From contig CAYGRY010000004.1 of the NCBI GenBank assembly GCA_964352405.1, positions 1-64,000 on the forward strand: a DNA stretch of 64,000 nt, read 5' to 3'. The notes below the pieces were generated by a model. It was not told where the DNA came from and did no database searches. It saw only the letters and a list, made by a program, of their open reading frames with translations. The DNA comes from UBA4207 sp964352405. GTDB lineage: Bacteria; Bdellovibrionota; Bacteriovoracia; Bacteriovoracales; Bacteriovoracaceae. A program made the translations under genes and the position numbers. This document shows positions 40,472-48,246 of this stretch, in pieces (within the stretch, counting starts at the first letter, position 1; each line of letters opens with the position of its first letter).

Positions 40472-41408
40472 GAATAGTCTCTTCTTTAAAGGCAATAGCC
40501 TTATTTAGTAAATCTTTATAAGAATCCTTTAGGACAGGATTGAGTCCACCTTCGGTAAATCTTTTGATTCTCCAAAGGGCGATAGAAAATAACCCAAGGC
40601 AAACTCCATCGATTAGATTTTCTTTTTCAAGTGGTTTTAAAGGACGAATTTCCTCGTAACCTTTGAGATAACTTTTAATCAAACCATCATGGAGCAAACC
40701 CTTTTCAAGGCATGTTCCAGAGATTGAAATTCCTAGATCTAATAAGTATTCGCCGATACCGGCTTGTTCGAAATCTAAAACAGCTGCGATCGATTCATTT
40801 TGAAATAAAGTATTATCGTAATACAGATCACCATGAATAATACCATTTGGTAAATTTGCATCGGCCAGATGATCTACACCATTTGGAAATACACGTTTAA
40901 AGCTTTCTGCAAAATATGCCTGTGCTTTTGATGATTGAATATACTCTTTAATTTTACTAGGGCCGTAACCAACATCTTCATGTGAACGTGCTTGGTGAAC
41001 ACTTGGATCAAATTTTAATAAATGAAGTTTGGCCAAAGCTTTACCAATTTCGGCGCAGGTCACATCACTTGGTCCTGGCGGTATTCCTTCAATGAAAGGA
41101 TAAATGACGCCAAAAAATTCACCGTAGGTATAAATAGATGAACCATCCGATGTATTTAGCGAGCGTAGTGAATAGGGATATTTTAAATCTGCAAGTAAGG
41201 ATAAAATCTCTTGTTCAGATTGCAGTTGTGAGTGATTTTTATCATTAGAAACTTTTAAGAGAAGCTGTTCTCCATCACTTAAGATGATTTTGTAGTTAGA
41301 ATTCGAGATTCCAAGTGACAACGGAATCAGCTCAATAAGCTCTTTTTGGCGATAAAATTTGAGAATTTCTCGCGCTTGCCTGATATCTAGTCTTGTATAA
41401 TCACCCAT
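40464..41408 (-). CDS. APH-fold kinase, homoserine kinase (type II ThrB)-like
   Basis: A 314-residue aminoglycoside-phosphotransferase-fold enzyme. SLGISNSNYKIIL is the nucleotide loop, LLLKVSN carries the ATP-binding Lys, GIIHGDLYYDNTLF has the catalytic Asp and Asn, and VLDFEQAG the metal-binding Asp. The order and length fit the ThrB-type homoserine kinase of Pseudomonas, which makes O-phosphohomoserine for threonine, but related choline/ethanolamine kinases cannot be excluded. ATG 41408 is preferred; a TTG at 41435 is in frame. It overlaps the methyltransferase gene, so the two form an operon. Confidence 0.8.
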   Translation of the reverse strand: MGDYTRLDIRQAREILKFYRQKELIELIPLSLGISNSNYKIILSDGEQLLLKVSNDKNHSQLQSEQEILSLLADLKYPYSLRSLNTSDGSSIYTYGEFFGVIYPFIEGIPPGPSDVTCAEIGKALAKLHLLKFDPSVHQARSHEDVGYGPSKIKEYIQSSKAQAYFAESFKRVFPNGVDHLADANLPNGIIHGDLYYDNTLFQNESIAAVLDFEQAGIGEYLLDLGISISGTCLEKGLLHDGLIKSYLKGYEEIRPLKPLEKENLIDGVCLGLFSIALWRIKRFTEGGLNPVLKDSYKDLLNKAIAFKEETIHE

Positions 41409-41471
41409 GACGGCTAAAGTGTAGGATTTAATCAATTTTGTCCAGCGTTAAAGTGCTCAGAATACTTGAGG

Positions 41472-41541
41472 GCATGGAAGTCTCCGTGCTAAAGTCCGAT
41501 GAAATTATATAAAGATTAGTCAACGTGCGTTATAAACGCAC
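41472..41541 (+). promoter_or_regulatory. Structured leader of ahcY with two hairpins
   Basis: GCATGGA-AGTC-TCCGTGC (41472-41489, one G-T pair) and GTGCGTT-ATA-AACGCAC (41525-41541, perfect). The second ends three bases before the ribosome site of ahcY. It does not fit the SAH riboswitch consensus that I know. Confidence 0.5.
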
Positions 41542-41554
41542 CTTTGGAGGATTT

Positions 41555-42850
41555 ATGAGTTTTACAGACTATAAAGTCGCAGACATCGCTCTCGCCGATT
41601 GGGGCAGAAAAGAAATCACAATCGCTGAAGCAGAAATGCCAGGCCTAATGGCCCTTCGTGAAGAGTTTGGTAAATCTAAACCTCTTAAAGGCGCACGTAT
41701 TGCTGGTTGTCTTCACATGACAATTCAAACTGCTGTTCTTATGGAAACACTTGTTGAGCTTGGCGCTGAAGTTCGCTGGTCATCATGTAATATCTTCTCA
41801 ACTCAAGATCATGCTGCTGCTGCTATGGCCGCTGCTGGTATCCCCGTTTTCGCTTGGAAAGGCTTAAACGAAGAAGAGTTTGATTGGTGTATTGAAAAAA
41901 CACTTAAATGGGCCGATGGTTCAGCACTTAATATGATTCTTGATGACGGTGGTGATTTAACAAATATGGTTCTTGATCGTTTCCCAGAGCTTTCAAAAGA
42001 TATCCGTGGTCTTTCAGAAGAAACGACGACTGGTGTTCACCGTTTATACGAAAGAGTTAAAAAAGGCACTTTAACAATGCCTGCTATTAACGTTAACGAT
42101 TCTGTAACTAAATCAAAATTCGACAACCTTTACGGATGTCGTGAGTCACTAGTTGATGGCATTAAGCGTGCTACTGACGTGATGATTGCTGGTAAAGTTT
42201 GTGTTGTTGCTGGTTACGGTGACGTTGGTAAAGGTTCAGCAGCTTCTCTTAAAGGTCTTGGTGGGCGTGTTGTCGTTACTGAAATCGATCCAATCTGTGC
42301 TCTTCAAGCTGCAATGGAAGGCTTTCAGGTAATGCCAATGGATGAAGCTGCTAAAATCGGCGACATCTTTGTTACAACTACAGGTTGTGTTGACGTTATC
42401 AACAGTAAGCACCTTGATAGCATGAAAGACGGCGTGATCGTTTGTAATATTGGTCACTTTGACAGTGAAATCAATATCAAGCATCTTCACCAAAACTTTG
42501 AAGCAATGAATATTAAGCCACAAGTTGATCAGTATACTTCTAAGTCTGGAAATAGAATTGTTCTTCTAGCTCAAGGCCGCCTAGTAAACCTTGGCTGTGC
42601 TACAGGCCATCCAAGCTTCGTTATGTCGAACTCTTTCACTAACCAAGTTATGGCGCAAATGGAAATCTGGGATAATCATAAAAACTACGATAATAAAGTT
42701 TATATGCTTCCTAAGCACCTTGATGAAAAAGTTGCTCGTCTTCACCTTGCCAAGATCGGCATTCGTTGCGACCAGTTAACTTCAACTCAAGCTGAATACC
42801 TTGATGTACCTGTTGAAGGTCCATACAAGCCAGAACATTACCGTTACTAG
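41555..42850 (+). CDS. ahcY: Adenosylhomocysteinase
   Basis: A 431-residue NAD-dependent enzyme that splits S-adenosylhomocysteine to adenosine and homocysteine, so it keeps the methyl cycle running. CLHMTIQTAVLMETL, SCNIFSTQDHAAAA, LDDGGDLTNM and GLSEETTTGVHRLY are substrate blocks; VAGYGDVGKGSAASL binds NAD; and the C-terminus ends YKPEHYRY as in the family. ATG 41555 has GGAGG 5 bases upstream; the longer frame from a GTG at 41525 would begin in the leader hairpin. It is followed by rpiB after 7 bases. Confidence 0.97.
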   Translation: MSFTDYKVADIALADWGRKEITIAEAEMPGLMALREEFGKSKPLKGARIAGCLHMTIQTAVLMETLVELGAEVRWSSCNIFSTQDHAAAAMAAAGIPVFAWKGLNEEEFDWCIEKTLKWADGSALNMILDDGGDLTNMVLDRFPELSKDIRGLSEETTTGVHRLYERVKKGTLTMPAINVNDSVTKSKFDNLYGCRESLVDGIKRATDVMIAGKVCVVAGYGDVGKGSAASLKGLGGRVVVTEIDPICALQAAMEGFQVMPMDEAAKIGDIFVTTTGCVDVINSKHLDSMKDGVIVCNIGHFDSEINIKHLHQNFEAMNIKPQVDQYTSKSGNRIVLLAQGRLVNLGCATGHPSFVMSNSFTNQVMAQMEIWDNHKNYDNKVYMLPKHLDEKVARLHLAKIGIRCDQLTSTQAEYLDVPVEGPYKPEHYRY

Positions 42851-42857
42851 GATTTAA

Positions 42858-43298
42858 ATGGATATTGTCCTCGCTTGTGATCATGCCGCTTTTGAAGAAA
42901 AGGAGATGTTAAAAAAACATCTCCTGTCTCTTGGGCATAATCTAATTGATGTTGGTACCAACTCAAACGAGCGTTGTGACTATCCTGATTTCGCTATGGC
43001 CGGGGCAGTTGAAGTTTTAAAACTTAACTGTCTTGGTATTTTTTTATGTGGATCTGGAATCGGCATTTCTATGGCCGCCAACAGGTTCGCTGGTATCAGA
43101 GCAGCACTTTGTAGATCTTCTAAAGAAGCTGAATTATCAAAGCAGCACAATAACGCTAACGTTCTTTGCCTCGGAGCTCGTATTAATTCAAGCGACGAAC
43201 TTGTCGCCATTACAATTGCTTGGCTTTCCTCAAGCTTTGAAGGTGGCAGGCATTTAGATCGTGTCACTAAATTTGATGGATGGGGCACGAAGCTTTGA
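42858..43298 (+). CDS. rpiB: Ribose-5-phosphate isomerase B
   Basis: A 146-residue isomerase of ribose- and ribulose-5-phosphate in the pentose phosphate pathway. VLACDHAAFEEKE holds the phosphate- and ring-opening residues, DVGTNSNERCDYPDFA follows, and LCGSGIGISMAANR carries the catalytic Cys. It lies 7 bases after ahcY, probably in one operon. Adenosine released by AhcY yields ribose phosphate after further steps, which would give this pairing a sense (inference). Confidence 0.94.
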   Translation: MDIVLACDHAAFEEKEMLKKHLLSLGHNLIDVGTNSNERCDYPDFAMAGAVEVLKLNCLGIFLCGSGIGISMAANRFAGIRAALCRSSKEAELSKQHNNANVLCLGARINSSDELVAITIAWLSSSFEGGRHLDRVTKFDGWGTKL

Positions 43299-43882
43299 AA
43301 ATCTTAGAAAAAATATCTTTCTTATTTATCTTTGCCATCATCTTCGCAGGCTCTTGGTTGTCCCATAATAAATCGGGCATTTATTCGACCTGGTTTGCTG
43401 GACCACATGGTGTTTTAGAGTGGTTAACGTTGGCAGGTATCTTAAGTGCTATCATTGCAAATTTTTATCGCGCTTCGATTCTTGCTCCATTTAGAAAAAC
43501 AACGTTCTTAGTTGGCTTATATGTGGCCGCGGGAATTATGACTATATTTGGAGCGCTTGAGGGATTTAGACGTTGGGGTATGGTAGATGACTTCATGCCT
43601 GGCTGGTTTGTCGCTTTTTTATTCTTTCTTTATCTTGTCGTTCTTCCATTATGTTATTTGAAATTTCCAAAAGTAAAAAAGAGAGTTGATAATTGGGGAG
43701 TTCCACTTCCTAGATTTTATCATATCGTTTTTTATATGATTTTGATCATTGCTCATTATTCTACGAATGCTGTTGAGCAAAGACCAGAGCAGCTTCAATT
43801 TGGAGCAGCTTGGCTATTTTTTATGATTATGATGGAGCCACTTAATAGAGTTGTTTTCAGTCGAACAACGATTGATAGATAA
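43280..43882 (+). CDS. Integral membrane protein with about five spans
   Basis: A 200-residue hydrophobic protein I do not recognise. Predicted segments are at about residues 12-28, 46-62, 75-93, 107-125 and 146-190. A conserved-looking polar patch (WFAGPHGVLEWLTLAG) is in the first loop. The ATG at 43280 overlaps rpiB by 19 bases; a TTG at 43295 is possible. One base separates its stop from the stop of the convergent glycosyltransferase gene. Confidence 0.75.
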   Translation: MGHEALKILEKISFLFIFAIIFAGSWLSHNKSGIYSTWFAGPHGVLEWLTLAGILSAIIANFYRASILAPFRKTTFLVGLYVAAGIMTIFGALEGFRRWGMVDDFMPGWFVAFLFFLYLVVLPLCYLKFPKVKKRVDNWGVPLPRFYHIVFYMILIIAHYSTNAVEQRPEQLQFGAAWLFFMIMMEPLNRVVFSRTTIDR

Positions 43883-43883
43883 T

Positions 43884-44627
43884 CTACAAAGTCCCTAATA
43901 TCTGTTTGAAGCGCAGTTTTAATACATTAAAAAAAGCTTCAAAGATAATCCCGCCACCCATTTTACTTTGACCATCTCGCCTTTCATAAAAAATGATAGG
44001 TACTTCTTTAACAGAAAATCCCGCCAACCATACTTTATAATTAAGCTCGAGTTGAAAGATGTAGCCATTTGAAATGACATTATCAAGGTTTAAAGACTGT
44101 AATGCTTTTCTCGTAAAGCATTTAAATCCGCCAGTCGTATCTTGGACGGGAATACCTGTAACAAATCTAGTGTAAATAGAGGCGAGGTAGGAAAGTAGAA
44201 GCCTTCTAAAAGGCCAGTTGATAATTCTGATACCATCAATATATCTTGAGCCTATGACAAGATCATTCGTTTGAGCCGCATATAATAAATCTTTGACTTG
44301 AGCTGGGTCGTGAGAAAAGTCACAGTCCATCTCAAAGACAAAGTTGTAACTGCGTTCTAAGGCCCAGCGAAAGCCAGTAATATAGGCGGTGCCGAGTCCG
44401 AGCTTACCTTTTCTTTCGATAATGTGAAGTCTTGAAGAATACTTCTCATTTTGTAATTTCTTTACAACGTCAGCAGTTCCGTCGGGAGAGCCGTCTTCGA
44501 TAATCAATAGGTGAACAGCGGGATATAGATCGAAAAGTGTCGTGATCATTCTCTCGATATTATCGATTTCGTTATAAGTAGGAATGATGATCAGTGTTTG
44601 ATCAAAGGGAGTAGATTCTACCAACAT
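43884..44627 (-). CDS. DPM1-like glycosyltransferase family 2
   Basis: A 247-residue enzyme close to polyprenol-phosphate mannose synthases. LIIIPTYNEIDNIERMI begins the GT-A fold; LLIIEDGSPDGTADVV and FVFEMDCDFSHDP (the DxD-like metal site) follow; and TGGFKCFTRKAL and FYERRDGQSKMGG are typical of the group. It moves a hexose from a nucleotide sugar to a polyprenyl phosphate, which then serves membrane GTs such as the Agl23-like protein encoded at 48236. It follows the DCC-family gene by 10 bases. Confidence 0.9.
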   Translation of the reverse strand: MLVESTPFDQTLIIIPTYNEIDNIERMITTLFDLYPAVHLLIIEDGSPDGTADVVKKLQNEKYSSRLHIIERKGKLGLGTAYITGFRWALERSYNFVFEMDCDFSHDPAQVKDLLYAAQTNDLVIGSRYIDGIRIINWPFRRLLLSYLASIYTRFVTGIPVQDTTGGFKCFTRKALQSLNLDNVISNGYIFQLELNYKVWLAGFSVKEVPIIFYERRDGQSKMGGGIIFEAFFNVLKLRFKQILGTL

Positions 44628-44637
44628 TGGCTCCGGA

Positions 44638-45009
44638 TCATGTTGAGGATGATCTATTCTTACATGATGGGCAGGACTTGATCAATCTGCGACGCAATTT
44701 CTCGCTAGTTGAATGAAACGTTTCAATGGCTTTTTTTGTTGAGTCTTTTTCCATGAGCCATGAAAAACGAGAGGCTCCTGGCATTTTACTAAGAATAAAG
44801 CTCATGGCCTCAGATCCATTCAAAATAGTTGAATCTTCTAAAAGGATATGAATTTCGGATAAGAGTTCTTCTTTGGTTCGGTCGATAATCTTTATGGATT
44901 CATCGTTGTTTGCATCGAGCCAATTAAACGCCGTATGATCGATAAAATCTAATGCTTGTTTATATCGTCTGCAAAGAACGCATTGCTGGTCGTAAAAAAT
45001 CGTTATCAT
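44638..45009 (-). CDS. DCC-family (DUF393) thiol-disulfide oxidoreductase-like protein
   Basis: A 123-residue protein of thioredoxin-like fold. The motif FYDQQCVLCRRY gives the family its name (D-x-x-C-x-x-C), and GSEAMSFILSKMPGASRF is the second typical block. Members are thought to be thiol-disulfide oxidoreductases with unknown partners. The ATG at 45009 is preferred, since a longer frame from 45042 would overlap the preceding gene. It lies between the secreted protein gene and the glycosyltransferase. Confidence 0.82.
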   Translation of the reverse strand: MITIFYDQQCVLCRRYKQALDFIDHTAFNWLDANNDESIKIIDRTKEELLSEIHILLEDSTILNGSEAMSFILSKMPGASRFSWLMEKDSTKKAIETFHSTSEKLRRRLIKSCPSCKNRSSST

Positions 45010-45017
45010 TGCTTCAT

Positions 45018-46820
45018 TTATTCGAGCTCCAGTCTTCTCCAAGCCGAGACTTGATAGCGACGAGATATAATGTCAAAGACACTCGAATCCTTTCGATTTG
45101 ATATTTGAGCACCTGCTTGTGCTTTTTGTGCAAAATTTAAAACTTCACCGTTTGAAGAGCTCTTGCCATTTCCACCCTTATTCATAAATTTAGCAAAAGG
45201 ATTGGCGGCAGCACTTTGCGACTTCTTTGCTTTTTTAGTGTTCAGACCTTTGCTTGAACTTGAGTCTACAAGGCTAGCATTAAAATTTTTATCTTTTGTT
45301 GTAGGAGCTGATGAAGGTCGTGAACCACCTCCGCCAAGAGCAAGACTTTTACTAAAGTCACCTTTTACAGGTTGTGAAGCCATGGCTTGGGCCAAGACTT
45401 TTGGTACACCTTTAGATTCTAAAAATTCAGCTTCTTTAATTTGCGAAGGAGTTAGTTTCGAATTTGGAGGAGTTAGTTTTGAAAGACCTTCATCAGCTTT
45501 CCTCATTGCATTTCTAGCTGCAGTTAAATTTCTATTCGTTGCATCTGTGTTTAATGTTCCTGCAATGGTTCCACTCGAAAGATTTCTAAGGTCACCTGCA
45601 AAGGCAGGGTTAACTTGACCAGATAAGCCATCTAGAGAGAACAGTGTATCAATTCCTTTATGTAGACATGAATCATTTTGGAGACAAGCACACTTAGGAT
45701 CAGACTCAGCTTTATTGGTGATACAACTTGTTCTCATCGTTACACCTGGATCACGAATTGTTCGTTGATGAGCGTAAGGTGCACAATATCTTGGATCTCC
45801 CATTGTTGTTGGTTCTGAACAATAACAATCACGATCCGTATGTGGATTACATTCACCTGCTCCAGGCATTAAATCTGCAATCCTCTTAGTTTCTTTAGCT
45901 GCTTCTTTAAAACCCTCAACATGTTGATAGAAAACAGTTGTTAGAAAGCCTGCAGATCCAAGTTTTAAAAGGTTTTGCCATGCAGATCCTGATGCAGCTG
46001 ACACTGGAGTATACATCATAACAGCGTAACAACCTGTGGTCGCACCCCAGCCCATAAACTGAGTGTTGGCATTTTTTTGCCTTTCCTTATAGCCACGAGA
46101 AACTCTCATCAATGCAGCTCTTTGTGCATTCTTCTCCTCTTCAAGAGGAACATTATTTATTTCTTGTTGGGCCATGGTTTGCTGAACTTTTGCGATTGTC
46201 TCTGTTCCAACAGCGACGTATTTACAATAGTCGGTATCATCTCGCTCATCTTCTTGCTTTCCACCTTCGGAGCTATCTCCACCAGCTGAATTATCGGCCG
46301 TAGCAGAAGTATCCGTATTAGCATCTGGTTGGGTATTTGCACCTGGCTCAGTCGTGGTATTTGGTTGAGAATTAGCAGCAGGCTCATTTGTCGCGGGCTT
46401 TTCTGCAGCAACTTCATCAAGTGGTTTAAGCTTCATGCTTCCACCAAGACCACCTAAACCAATGATGGCTGAATAAGCAGTAGTGATAGCTCCGGCCATT
46501 TCAGGGGAAAGACCTAGACCTTTAACTTCTTCATTTCCACCACATCTATCCATTCCAGTTGTGAGTTTATCTCCAAATTGCTGGTAAGCCTTGGCCTGAT
46601 CTTTTTGATAAAGTTCAGCTTCCGATTCAGATAAGCCAGCACATTCTTGCAACATAAGTGCTTGGCTTCGTCCTTCATGGATAAATGTTTCAGATTCGCG
46701 TCTTTCGGCATCAGTGAGGTTTGGGTCAGCTTTAGCGTTGGCGCGGCCACGATTATCGTTCTGCGCCCAAGCCAGGCTGACAAATAATAGTGATATAATG
46801 AAGTAAGACGTCGATTTCAT
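45018..46820 (-). CDS. Large exported Cys-rich protein of unknown function
   Basis: A 600-residue protein I do not recognise. Signal peptide MKSTSYFIISLLFVSLAWAQ with GAGGG upstream; a frame open from 46922 would add residues with no ribosome site. Residues ~25-115 are helical. A low-complexity region of Asn/Thr/Pro/Ala/Asp (about 130-190) follows. Then comes a helical part with two hydrophobic segments (about residues 245-300), a Cys-rich stretch (ECNPHTDRDCYC, RYCAP, SCITN, CACLQNDSCLH), and a disordered Ser/Asn/Gly/Lys-rich C-terminal third. The layout (signal, helical part, hydrophobic pair, Cys cluster) resembles that of the 782-residue protein at 14831, but order and sequence differ. 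Confidence 0.72.
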   Translation of the reverse strand: MKSTSYFIISLLFVSLAWAQNDNRGRANAKADPNLTDAERRESETFIHEGRSQALMLQECAGLSESEAELYQKDQAKAYQQFGDKLTTGMDRCGGNEEVKGLGLSPEMAGAITTAYSAIIGLGGLGGSMKLKPLDEVAAEKPATNEPAANSQPNTTTEPGANTQPDANTDTSATADNSAGGDSSEGGKQEDERDDTDYCKYVAVGTETIAKVQQTMAQQEINNVPLEEEKNAQRAALMRVSRGYKERQKNANTQFMGWGATTGCYAVMMYTPVSAASGSAWQNLLKLGSAGFLTTVFYQHVEGFKEAAKETKRIADLMPGAGECNPHTDRDCYCSEPTTMGDPRYCAPYAHQRTIRDPGVTMRTSCITNKAESDPKCACLQNDSCLHKGIDTLFSLDGLSGQVNPAFAGDLRNLSSGTIAGTLNTDATNRNLTAARNAMRKADEGLSKLTPPNSKLTPSQIKEAEFLESKGVPKVLAQAMASQPVKGDFSKSLALGGGGSRPSSAPTTKDKNFNASLVDSSSSKGLNTKKAKKSQSAAANPFAKFMNKGGNGKSSSNGEVLNFAQKAQAGAQISNRKDSSVFDIISRRYQVSAWRRLELE

Positions 46821-46924
46821 GGAGTTACCCTCTTTGTTCAATTTTATCATGATGCCAAGAAATAGCCGCATTTTAGAGGTGAAGTAAGTCTTTCCGGTGT
46901 GAAAAGGTCGTGATTTTAACAAGT

Positions 46925-46940
46925 TACCTCATTTTAGGTA
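46925..46940. promoter_or_regulatory. Possible operator between divergent genes
   Basis: TACCT-CATTTT-AGGTA, an inverted repeat in the 195-base gap between the secreted protein gene and the DtxR-type gene. Autoregulation by DtxR proteins often uses such sites, but this one does not match a known box. Confidence 0.3.
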
Positions 46941-47015
46941 CCAATAACAAGGGATGTATAAGTGCAATAAATTGTTGCAGTTTGACCCCAAAACCTCTTA
47001 CTGATAAAAATTAGT

Positions 47016-47570
47016 ATGACAAAAAAACACGATATTGATCAGGATTCAGCCGACCTCTCCCATTCAATGGTGCACTACCTTTTGACGATTCATAAACTTA
47101 AAGAATCCAGAGGCTTTGCGCGAGTTACAGATATTGCAAAAGATTTGAAGCTTACTAAAGGTTCAGTTTCTACTGCTTTAAATAACCTTAAAAAGAAAGG
47201 TCTTGTTGAAGAAGAAGAGGACTGCAAATTTCTGATCTTAACGGATGTTGGTCATAAAGAAGTTCATCGTATTTTATCGGCCAGAACTCTTTTATTTTAT
47301 TTTTTAAAAGACTTTGTTGGCGTGAGTGAGAATGTCGCCGAAAAAGATTCGTGTTTAATGGAGCATCTCATGAGCTCCGAAACGAGCGAAAAGTTTTTTG
47401 ATTTTATGAAAAAACTTAGCTGTTCATGTGATGAGCTTTTCAAAGCCGGAAAACTTCCTGCCAATTTTGATTTTCAGACAACTCTTGATCTTTGTTCTTT
47501 TGATACCGCTAAAGAATTTATGGGTAGCCAAAAAGGCGATACTTATCTTCCTGAGGAAATCACTGAATAA
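47016..47570 (+). CDS. DtxR/MntR-family metal-dependent repressor
   Basis: A 184-residue regulator. The winged helix covers about residues 12-75 (VHYLLTIHKLKESRGFARVTDIAKDLKLTKGSVSTALNNL in outline; the recognition helix is in TKGSVSTALNNLKKKG). The metal and dimerisation domain shows KDSCLMEHLMSSETSEKFF, where Cys, Glu and His are in the places of DtxR Cys102, Glu105 and His106. No SH3-like third domain, so MntR size plus a tail. It should respond to Fe or Mn. The ribosome site is weak. It is co-directional with the small exported protein gene 13 bases downstream. Confidence 0.87.
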   Translation: MTKKHDIDQDSADLSHSMVHYLLTIHKLKESRGFARVTDIAKDLKLTKGSVSTALNNLKKKGLVEEEEDCKFLILTDVGHKEVHRILSARTLLFYFLKDFVGVSENVAEKDSCLMEHLMSSETSEKFFDFMKKLSCSCDELFKAGKLPANFDFQTTLDLCSFDTAKEFMGSQKGDTYLPEEITE

Positions 47571-47583
47571 CCTTAAATTTTAT

Positions 47584-48246
47584 ATGATCTTATTATTTTG
47601 GCTCGTAAGTCTAAAGGCTTATGGCCAAAATTTTCAATCCTATTGTTTTCCTAAAACAGTAAACCTTAATGAAGCAAGCAGTTTTGTAAAAGCGATTTTA
47701 ACCGCAGATGATGTCATTAGAAAAAATAACAAGCTTAATTGTCTGGAAATTAAAATTGATGAAGCTAGAGTGGAATTAGTTAGGAAGTTCTTGTCCTCAA
47801 GATATCAAACTCATACTAACTTTGAAGTTCAACCATCTCTCTGTGATATGGAAATCACAGAGGTCACCAATTCAGACAAAGACACAAACTCTATTTCAAT
47901 AGGTAAAAGAAATAATATTATTCAATCAAACGATAATAATACTGGAACAAGCATCTCCATTCTAAAAACCTTAGAGGGAAAATGGTCTAGTATTGAAATG
48001 AACGACTCAACCGCAGAAATAAAATGTGCTAAAAGAGGATCGAATTACGAAATTGAAATTCGAATTGGTTCAGAAAACAGCTTTCTTTCAAGTTCAAGAA
48101 TTGTAAGGTCTAACGAAAAAGTTGATTTAGGAGAGATCGTACAAAATCTCATTGATAAAAACAAAACGATAGCGCTAGATAAGGGAATTACTCGCACAAA
48201 TAGTGTTGGAACTAAATCTAAAAAATATTATCTAATTATTCGCTGA
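47584..48246 (+). CDS. Small exported protein of unknown function
   Basis: A 220-residue protein I do not recognise. A short hydrophobic signal (MILLFWLVSLKAYGQ) precedes a soluble part of mixed type with a few cysteines (SYCFPK, LNCLEIK, SLCDMEI, IKCAKRG). The likely start is ATG 47584, 13 bases after the DtxR stop, though a ribosome site is not obvious. It probably shares that transcript. Its last 11 bases overlap the Agl23-like gene on the other strand. Confidence 0.65.
   Translation: MILLFWLVSLKAYGQNFQSYCFPKTVNLNEASSFVKAILTADDVIRKNNKLNCLEIKIDEARVELVRKFLSSRYQTHTNFEVQPSLCDMEITEVTNSDKDTNSISIGKRNNIIQSNDNNTGTSISILKTLEGKWSSIEMNDSTAEIKCAKRGSNYEIEIRIGSENSFLSSSRIVRSNEKVDLGEIVQNLIDKNKTIALDKGITRTNSVGTKSKKYYLIIR

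Noticed and set aside
41436..41554. SAH riboswitch upstream of ahcY
   Set aside because: The leader has two hairpins but not the conserved core sequence of the SAH riboswitch, so I list only a structured leader.
45163..45618. 151-codon frame on the plus strand
   Set aside because: It lies fully inside the exported Cys-rich protein gene and mirrors its codon pattern; no start signal.
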